A DNA stretch of 64,000 nucleotides from Microstegium vimineum. Lineage: Eukaryota; Streptophyta; Magnoliopsida; Poales; Poaceae. Below, one piece after another: positions 56,210 through 64,000 of the stretch. The stretch lies in assembly GCA_022036555.1 (NCBI GenBank), contig CM039119.1:62001-126000 (forward strand), read 5' to 3'. Every line of letters starts with the position of its first letter. Position 1 is the stretch's first letter. Both the position numbers and the translations under genes were made by a program. The notes under the pieces were generated by a model, which saw only the letters and a list, made by a program, of their open reading frames with translations, was not told where the DNA came from and did no database searches.

Positions 56210-56217
56210 TATATATA
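56210..56217 (-). promoter_or_regulatory. Possible TATA box of the proline transporter gene
   Basis: TATATATA in GAGAGTATATATAGACTC lies about 465 bp upstream of the ATG, which would leave a long leader. The sequence is palindromic so direction is set only by the gene. Confidence 0.35.
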
Positions 56218-57930
56218 GACTCGATGAAGCCGAAAATATAGGGAGGGACGGCAAAGAGAAACAAGACGATGACGAATTGAATGAGTAAAGAAAATCCAAT
56301 CCAAACAAGGGCGATGATGGATTGGAGGATTGGAGATCTCCGTTCCGTTTAGAGTCCTAGCTTGTTGCAACTGCCAACTGCCAGGGGAGGAGATCTCGCT
56401 CGGGCTTCTTTGTTTTTTTTTTAATTTTATATTTACTTCATGCTGCATTGTTTGCTTGCCAAAATCCCCAACCACGCACACACGCAACACATTTGTTTTC
56501 ATCTCTCCTCCGCGACTCACTCAGCACCCAACCCAACCATACAATATGCATGCGAGGTGAATTTCTATTTCAAATTTTATATGGTAGAAGAGAACAACAT
56601 ATTTTGTGCTTGAACGCAAATATTTTTAAACTGTCAACTTTGTCAATTTGTTATCTAGTTTTCTAGCTTATCAAAATAATGTTGAAAAAGATAATATGTA
56701 TTTTTTTTTTGTCATAAAGCATGATTGCCCGGTCCGTTTGAACGTTTCGGAGACTGATAAACCGGCTGATGTTGTTTTTTGGCTGTTTGGCTGATATGTA
56801 TTTATCTGTGTGTGCACACACGTAAAGAAATTTAATAAAGTATATAATTAATAACTAAAAAATTAGTCATATACTATAGTTTTCTCTTCCTCCTCTCTCT
56901 TCTCTGAAAAGAAAAAATGCACGCACGCAGGCACTGAAGCACCGAGAGATAAATAGAGACCAGGAGAAAGTGCCAACCTAAAGAAAATATCATCAAACAG
57001 ATACGTACGTTTGCAAAAGGTATGGCCTTAACTACCGGTGCTCCAAGTCCATGAACACACACCAAAATATCATCAGGGTCATTCTCCTGCTTCAGTTACA
57101 TTTCTCGGCCACAAGTCCATTCTCCATTTCTTTCTTTTTTTTAAAAAAAAAGACTGAAACAGCAAAGCCCATTCATTGATTATTGATAGCTACTTCTAGT
57201 ACTTCACAAGATGCCAATCCAAAAGCAAAGAAAAGAAAAGGAAACTTTCTATTTCATATTCTGTAAATATTCGCCAAAAAAAGCAAGGTGCTGAATTAGT
57301 GAATTACATAGGTTTGAGCTATGTAAACACTCGGATTAGACATGCTTATAAATTCCCTTTTCGAACACATACCATATCGTACTAATGGCAAAAAAAAAAT
57401 CACACTGTCTAAAATGATATATACGCATGCAATTTTTTTTCTAGACACAATCGGGTTCAATGGTCAAAAAAGTGAAAACAGAAAAGAAATGACGACTAGA
57501 TGAAATTGAAACTAACAAAGTCAGAGAATCCATGCGCACAAGTAAACAGAACAAACAAGAAAGAGACGAATCATATGTGAATTGTGATGTGCACTTGTAG
57601 TTCAGACATCTCCGGTCACAGGTGAGACTGACGTCACCAATAGCAATAGGCATATGCTTATTCATGTATCATGCCTGTGTGCAGTTCACAGGAACAAGAA
57701 AACCCATGCTGCAAAACCAAAGTCAGGGCTCACTAGTGGCCGCCCACCCATCATCCATGCCGGGAACATTTGACTCATTTCGAGATCCCTCCATTTCAAA
57801 TCAAATTATAAAATATTTTAACTTTTCAAGATACATAGCTTTTGATAGATCGCTAGATCGAAGCGGGTACCCAAGATTTAAGGGGTTTAGCACAGCAAGG
57901 CTAGTGCGGCACGTGCTGATTGGAGATAGG

Positions 57931-57992
57931 ATGCTAATTTCCATCATGTAGTACTTTATATATGCTAATTTCCATCATGTAGTACTTTATAT
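57931..57992. repeat. 31-bp direct duplication
   Basis: ATGCTAATTTCCATCATGTA followed by GTACTTTATAT occurs twice in a row with a period of 31 bp and no change in the shared part. Confidence 0.9.
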
Positions 57993-58189
57993 TTGTGCTT
58001 AGCTGGATTCGGTATTCTTGTACATACACTCTATTTTCATAATACAAAGATACACACACTCGTGCATATTCACGAAGAAAGATATGAGTTTATATACACA
58101 CACACTGACTAATATATATACTATGATTATATATGTAGTAAAATATACTTATTTAGAAAAGCCATAGCAACCACCACCCAGGAGGGGAA

Positions 58190-59260
58190 AAAAATACAAT
58201 CATTACAATCAGCTCTTCCGATCATCAGCACACAAGGGTCAAAGCAAACATTACAATCATCTTGCATACTGTGGTGATTCATCATTCCATAGTGCAAAAA
58301 CTCACCATTAAAAAGGTAAACAGTTTTCTCCCAACAGATGCACTCTCGTACAATATCCTGGGTAACACTTGTCAATATCAATGACTAATGATGACCACAC
58401 TCAGCTGACATTGTAGAATATAAAACATACAATCTCTGGTCAGAGGTACTAGCAGCTACTCACCTGGATTCTGTTTGTTGACTGTTGGTTGCAAAAAAGG
58501 CTCTTGCTATAATCAACCAAAAAATTCAGGGGTCAAATATCTCTCCACCCTGGAGTACACATGTACAGAAAGAGAAGGGAAGAAAAGGCTAAGGGCAATC
58601 CTGGATTCAATATTCTGTTTTGTAGTTCCCAAAAGGCACTGTTGTTTTAAAAAGAAAGGTGCTTTCTCATCTTCTTAACTAGAAATGAAATGGCCGAGAA
58701 GATTATTCCTTTTGGATAAACCCAAGAGGTACCAACATCATCCATGCTGGAGCTTGAATGTGATTCTCACAAGTCACAACAAGGGCCAAAGCAAATATTA
58801 CATCATTCATTATGCCACGGTGCAAAAACACACCATTCAAAAGGTAAACAAATTTCTCCAACAAATGCATATACTCTTGTACTACAAATGTACAATAGCC
58901 TGTCCAACAGCTGTCAAGACTAATGACTACTGATGACCACAGTCAGCTGACATTATAGAGTATATATAACATACATATATCTCTGGTCCACTACCAGCAG
59001 CATCAGGTTCCAAAAGGCAACAATCCTAACTAAAGGCAATTCAGCTACTCACCTGAACTTCGTGGGATGGAAAAATTCAGCTACTAAACCTAAATTATTA
59101 TAGCATAAAGAAAATGGAAGAAAAAGCTAAGGTGTGAATTATCACCACAGAAAGAAAAGGGAAGAAAAAGGTAAGAGCAACCCTGGATTCCATATTCTGT
59201 TTTGTGGTTCCCAAGTCCCAACTGAAAGCAGCACTACACTATAAAAACATATATATAGTC
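58190..59260 (-). repeat. Diverged tandem duplication carrying paired splice-donor-like sites
   Basis: Two copies (about 58190-58690 and 58750-59260) share blocks in the same order: GGGCCAAAGCAAATATTACA, GGTGCAAAAACACACCATTC, GATGACCACAGTCAGCTGAC, AGCTACTCACCTG and CCTGGATTC...ATTCTGTTTTGTGGTTCCC. Similarity is about 70-80%. On the minus strand both contain CAG followed by GTGAGTAGCT, a strong donor. It could be duplicated untranslated exons of a non-coding transcript, or an old transposon; neither is shown. Confidence 0.6.
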
Positions 59261-59689
59261 CTCGTATCTCCTCCCATAGAGTATCATAATGCAAAGACAC
59301 TTTGGCTAACCGAAAGAATCCCAAATCAAATCTTTGGCCTCTATCTAGAAATATGAAATGCAGGTCACTCGCTCCAAGTTGGAGTTTACCCCCACTTTGT
59401 TGGCAACTTGAGAGAGATCTATCAACATGGTCAAAGTTGGAAATGGATCTGCTTTGTCACTACATCAAAAGCTAATACTACTAGTAGGCTAAAACTAGAT
59501 GCAGATGAGCCACTGCATACATAACAGCTTGTAGTTTATTTCTATCAGAAGAGGTCTTGCAGAAGGAACATGAATAGAAAAACATGTGATGCATCAGTTT
59601 CCATCGAGGAGGGAAAAGAAGAGCCCAACAGTGATTTATGGATGTGCTGAAACTTATTGTTAGAGGACTCCTCTAACACAGTGCGACAA

Positions 59690-59879
59690 GTTTGACTCGA
59701 TTTGTAGAAAATACGTGCAACATTTGTATCTCCAAATAAATTTATTAAAAAACTAGATCCAAAGATCTTTCCAATGGTACTAATTATATATCATAATTAT
59801 TTATATTTTTTAATATATATTTAGTCAAAGATGTTTCTTGGGAAGCGCAAACGACGGATATTTAGGGACCGAGGGAGTA
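59690..59879 (-). mobile_element. One-ended Stowaway-like MITE remnant
   Basis: It is a relative of 51005-51181. It ends GGACCGAGGGAGTA, a degenerate complement of the TACTCCCTC-type Stowaway end. The opposite end is missing. Confidence 0.6.
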
Positions 59880-61907
59880 TATTATTGATGCAACTCTGGT
59901 CGGTTGTATACCCTTTTAATAAGATTTTTAATTTAGTGAAGTGACTTGTGTACCATAAATGTTATTTTCCCTAAATTAGAACTGTTTTTGTTCGATACTT
60001 ATAAGATTCCCAAATTTGATAATGTCACTGCTTTTCCTTAAAATGACAGGAAAGATTTGAAGTCCTATTTTACAAAATTGAGAAGCACTCTAAATCTACT
60101 GATGAGATACACGACCTACTTTCTCTTGACAAAACTATGGATATGGCAATGATCTAATGAGCAGAGCAACAAAGAAAAAGAAGCGTGGGGTGGATGGACA
60201 CAGCCAAGCACAATATCATGACAGCAAGCCAAGGTGGATAACTGAGGTGAATTCTTCACCGCCATGCCATCAACTAGGTATGCACATCGCCCATGCCTGA
60301 TACATTCGTTCTTTTAGAGAAGGACTAATGTGCTTGATTTCATCATGCAGGAACAAGTTAGCAAAGGTGGATTAGAAATATGACACTTCAGGGGCAAAGA
60401 GTTCTGATTGGTAATCTTATGTTCTTCTATTGTTGTCAGATATTACACAGGCTTCTCTTCATTTAACTGTCTCTGTCACATGCATATGTCCCGGTTTTCA
60501 AAGCTCTATGCTTGTAGTTCAGAACTTAAAAATTATTTTCTAATGTTTCAATTCACATCTAGAATGGTCCAGTAGCCCATTCAGCACTTGTGTTAATGTC
60601 AGGTGCTGCAATATTGCCTGGTCCTTCAACTAATTGACAAGAAGAAATTTTACATGTGAGATCGCAATTCCTATTTTGCTCGGCTAAATAAAGTTGCACA
60701 TGCTGATCCTTAGGTACCATTGCTGCATTTCAATTCTGTGTTTCAATATTATTACCAGCGTTTGATCCATCTGTACATATTTGGCTTTTCCCATGATACA
60801 TGTTGTCCCAGGAGAATTTCCTCATTGTTATGGAACATAAGAGCTGTGCAAACGCAATCTACAAGGTTGTACATTGTTGCTATGGAGGTCATGCAGGTCT
60901 CTCATTTCTGCTTTCTGTTCACTGAACAGTGATGCATCTGCCGACTGGGTGGTCAAGTAACTTGGTGCTTGTGTGACTAATAAGTGGCTGAGTGACTGAG
61001 TGTGAGTGATTAACTGAGTGCCTTAGTGAACGATGCCTGAGTGCCTGAGTGTGAATGAACGATGCCTTGTCCTAATATTCTTTATGTCTGTGTTGATCCC
61101 TAAATTCCTTACCTTCTCCAATTGACCGCAGAATTGTCCAGTATTTTTTCCCTGAATATTCTACTATTCATCTCTCGGAAATCAAGCAAGGTCAGTCTAC
61201 AACTTTTATTTCTAGATGTTGTTATTGAACCATATAATTACTAAAAATCAATGGGTTTTTTTTTTTTACAAAGGACAGTTTAGCCCTGTTTCCTTGAGTA
61301 TGGGTTGATTAACAAATATGGACACTGGAGAAAGTGCCAGGTGTCTAACTTATTGTGTTTTCCATTTTCAGATTCATTAATTTGCCAGGATAGTTAATCT
61401 TCGTAAACTGCTGCTTTGACTGCTGGATTAGTTCTTAGTTCTTCTATTTGGAGATCAGAGCAAATCAAGGATATAGGGGCAGAGATAGCAATGGAGGAAA
61501 GCATTTTTATAAGAAATCCGTTTTGATGTTTGTGGGCAAAATCTCCCATTTTTGGAAATTTACTTTTCATTGATGTATGTGTGAATAGTTTCAATATTTC
61601 TTTTATCTAACAAATAGAAGTTTGAGAACAAAAATATGTTCTCTTTTACTTCTATATGATCAAGTAATTTTGTTTGTGTTGGATTCACTTCATTTTGAGG
61701 TCAAATTGGGTGTATCTTTGTTTACACGTTATACAAACAAAAAAATAAGATCGATCCTAGATCATGCAATTGATCCATGGACCTCCCTTTTTTCCCTGAA
61801 AGGACCTGGCCGTACAAGAAGACCTAACAGATCACTCTTTTAGCTATTGAAACATATACACTGCAGCATCAATATCATAAGTGGCCTACCTTGCAGTTGC
61901 GGCCTGG

Positions 61908-62053
61908 GGTTGAGGGAGTGAGCATACCATGATTAAATTGTAAAATAAATTTATTATTAGTTTGTATGTTCTAGGCCTATCTTGGACCCTGGCTGAGGGA
62001 AGGAGCACGCCATGATAAAATTGTTAAATACACTTACTATTAGTTTGTATGTT
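61908..62053. repeat. 84-bp tandem repeat, two copies
   Basis: GAGGGAGTGAGCATACCATG and its continuation to TTAGTTTGTATGTT (61908-61970) recur as GAGGGAAGGAGCACGCCATG to TTAGTTTGTATGTT (61992-62053), about 85% alike. Confidence 0.75.
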
Positions 62054-62577
62054 GTATTCCGAGAGAGAGAATTTTGTTTCACCATTGCATATGAAATTGT
62101 TTTAGATATACGTGCGAGCCGCGTGTGCATGTCTACTAGCATAAGGAAAAGAGATGAGTTTTGTTCGTTGGAGCGGAGAAGTGAAACGCAACTATTAAGT
62201 ACAGAAGCAAAATTAGAAGTGCTAAGCAGCATCAGTGCAAGGAAGAAACACATCGGTAGCAACAGTGTTACAAGTTGATTAGGAACAAAGATCAGAAAAC
62301 AAAAGGAAGCACTCTTCTGGCTAGCTAACTGGAACTGGAGGTAATTTGGGTGGAAAGTGCAGAGTTGGCCCTGTTGTGTGTTGGGAGGCAAAATCTGCAG
62401 TTTCCACCACGGTGGGCTGATGGTACTTACTATTTTACTAGTGGTACTAGTAATTACAACACGATTGCAAATGCAGCAAGAAAGAAAGGGAAAGGCAGCA
62501 TCTAGTTGCTGGCTTTGGTTGATGTTACCAGCAGAGCAGAGCAGAGCAGAAGGCGTGGTGTCGGTGGGAGCAGGCAT

Positions 62578-63647
62578 CTACTTGTTGCCGGCCCGGGCGG
62601 AATCGGCAACCTTGGCGTCGTCCTTGTCCTTGACCCCGACGAGCACAATCTTCTCGTAGACGAGGTGTGAGGGGTGCATGGGGTACTCCACCGGCGCGAC
62701 GGGGCGGCGCTTGGCCACGGAGTACCAGAGGAAGAGCACAATGAAGGTGAGCATTGCGCCGGCGGCAGCGGCGAGCAGCAGGGACAGCGTGGCACCCCAG
62801 GGGCTGCTGCTGTAGCGGCGGTCGGGGCCGGGGGCGCGGGCGCTGAAGACGCGCTTTGGCGGCGCAGGCGTGGTGAGCAGGTCGGTGGGGTTGAGCGGCA
62901 TGGAGTGCATCCGGTTGGGGGGAGCTGCCCGGAACGCCCAGGTGAAGAGCGTGCAGTTGCCGGAGGAGGTCCGGAATCCGGCGAGGATGGCCCCCCTACG
63001 GAGGACGGGGGGCAGATGGAGCGGGTAGGAGAGCAGCGGCGGGGTCGGGGCCGGGTGGTGGGTGGCTTTGGCGGTGGGGATGATGCGCGTGGCGGCGAGT
63101 CGGACGTGGAGCGTGTCCGTGGCGGGGAAGCGGGGGAAGAGTTGGTGGTGTCTCCCCTCTGGTAGTGGTAGTAGTCTATCCAGGCGTGCAGGTGGGTTGG
63201 GGTGGGAACGGGATGGTGTGTCTCCGTCTCCGTCTGCGTCTGCGTCTGGAGGACGGTGCGGCCGGCGAGGTCGAGGCGGATGTGGCGCGCGGAGAAGACG
63301 AGGGCGAGGGGCAAGCGGGAAGCGGCGGAGGGCGTGAGGAAGAAGGCGAGGGAGGAGGAAGGGGAGGTCGGGAGGGCGAAGGAGAAGTAGGTGGAGAATC
63401 CGGGGCGGAGTGCGGACGCGGCAATGGGGGTCCTGTACTGTACCCGTGCACCGGGGATGGGCATGGAGACGGCGCCGGAGGTGGCATTGGCGCTGGCGCC
63501 ACCGGAGAGGGCGAGCTGCGCGATGGCGGCGGGGAAGAAGTCGAGGGAGAAGGGCGGGGAAGAAGTGACGGCGGAGGCGGGGCGAGGTGGCAGTAGCAGC
63601 GCAAGCGAGAGGCAGAGGAGAAGCGGCGGCGGCATCTGCATTGTCAT
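62578..63647 (-). CDS. L-type (legume) lectin-domain membrane protein without kinase, one-base frameshift
   Basis: A single exon on the minus strand would give about 356 residues. It starts with a signal peptide (PPPLLLCLSLALLLPP, about 26 residues). The legume-lectin-like domain follows (FSLDFFPAAIAQLALSGGAS, RPGFSTYFSFALPT, HAWIDYYHYQ). The frame then shifts between about 63180 and 63100. The other frame continues with DTLHVRLAATRI, LRRGAILAGFRTSSGNCTLF, a single membrane span (LSLLLAAAAGAMLTFIVLFL) and a short cytosolic tail ending ARAGNK. The length of 1070 bp is one short of a multiple of three, so a single base is missing. Lectin-receptor kinases share the ectodomain, but no kinase follows here. 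Sugar specificity is unknown. The shift may be a true mutation or a sequence error. Confidence 0.8.
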
Positions 63648-64000
63648 CGCCTACCCGCAGCCAGTCAGTGGGATACTACTCTCCAAGCAAGCTGCTCTAT
63701 GCTTTTGAGAATGGGGGGGAGGGGAGGGAGTGAGGAGTGAGTGACCCGTGCTCGACTGGACTGGTGTCCGGTGTGGTGGTGGTGGGGGCCACTCTCCAAG
63801 CAAGCTGCTGTTGCTGCTTTTTGCCCTTGCTTTTGCAGTTTTGCTTCACTGCTTTTCTGGTATCACTCCTACTCCCGGCTGTGCTGTGCTGTGCTGTGTG
63901 TGTCGGAGCAATTTCTTTCTTTCTTTCTTTCTTTCACCAACGGTTTATTAACCGTCCGTTCTCCCGGTCCCGGTCCCGGCACCGGCACCGGCACCGGAGA
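63648..64000. repeat. Lectin gene upstream region with simple repeats
   Basis: Upstream of the lectin start, a CTTT run is at 63914-63936 and GGTCCC/GGCACC hexamers fill 63965-63997 up to the window edge. No TATA box stands out. Confidence 0.6.

Larger units (their letters stand above)
56218..62577. other. 6.4-kb intergenic region without a recognised gene
   Basis: No convincing protein gene was found. Visible structure consists of a 31-bp duplication at 57931-57992, a diverged tandem duplication at 58190-59260, a Stowaway-like remnant ending at 59879, a degenerate GAGTG-rich stretch at 60965-61065 and an 84-bp tandem repeat at 61908-62053. The far right includes the 3' region of the lectin gene. 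Open frames here are short and without family resemblance. Confidence 0.55.

Noticed and set aside
55918..56520. 200-codon minus-strand frame upstream of the proline transporter
   Set aside because: It overlaps the likely promoter and leader. It is simple in composition and does not join in frame to the transporter start.
58127..58381. 84-codon minus-strand frame
   Set aside because: It falls in a diverged tandem duplication and the second copy does not keep the frame.
63165..63604. Gly/Glu/Arg-rich plus-strand frame and Pro/Ser-rich alternative minus frame over the lectin gene
   Set aside because: Both are shadows of the lectin coding exon in a C-rich stretch; only one frame has the signal peptide and lectin motifs.
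1..64000. tRNA, rRNA, bacterial or organellar genes
   Set aside because: None was recognised by reading; a covariance-model search would be needed to exclude small tRNA genes.

Overview
The window is nuclear DNA of a grass. Its protein-coding genes have GT-AG introns, GC-rich coding exons and AT-rich introns, and protein sequences of monocot type (a rice-like proline transporter and SQD2). Its repeats are also grass-like: CACTA, Ty3/gypsy, Stowaway and PIF/Harbinger-type elements. From memory, rice carries SQD2, a PTR2-type peptide transporter and a ProT gene close together near the end of the short arm of chromosome 7, so this may be the collinear segment. I could not check that, and I do not name the species.

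Positions 1-29627 are one CACTA (En/Spm) transposon on the minus strand, cut at its left end by the window edge. It is split by two full-length LTR retrotransposons. Retroelement 1 (2700-15406) has the 5-bp target duplication GGGAG. Retroelement 2 (16357-28373) has the duplication GATGT. Removing both rejoins the CACTA transposase reading frame at each site. Retroelement 2 itself carries a 1480-bp solo LTR (18918-20397, duplication CTGCC) inside gag, and that LTR holds a 44-bp tandem repeat. Both retroelements are Ty3/gypsy of the Tat type, with two successive RNase H domains. Both carry, tail-to-tail with pol on the opposite strand, an intron-containing gene. In both, the first coding exon is exactly 27 bp and the starts are similar. 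In element 1 the encoded protein resembles the plant mobile domain (aminotransferase-like) family. All these reading frames are now broken by stops and frameshifts.

From 30 kb onward the window is genic. A TIC62-like plastid NAD(P)-binding protein (minus, 5 exons) lies head-to-head with SQD2, the plastid sulfolipid glycosyltransferase (plus, 9 exons); they share an 834-bp intergenic region. A conserved plant gene of unknown function (5 exons, 639 codons) follows. Next come an NPF/PTR2 peptide transporter with a one-base frameshift, a small SRPBCC (lachrymatory-factor-synthase-like) gene, an 8-exon proline transporter on the minus strand, and an L-type lectin membrane protein on the minus strand, also with a one-base frameshift. 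TIC62-like and SQD2 both act in the chloroplast; NPF and ProT are proton-coupled importers of nitrogenous solutes. No operon-like organisation is expected.

Non-genic stretches hold a PIF-type MITE in SQD2 intron 1, a Stowaway MITE, two one-ended Stowaway-like remnants, several local tandem duplications, and a 1.6-kb MULE-like foldback element (48571-50186) whose two arms of about 800 bp form an almost complete hairpin.
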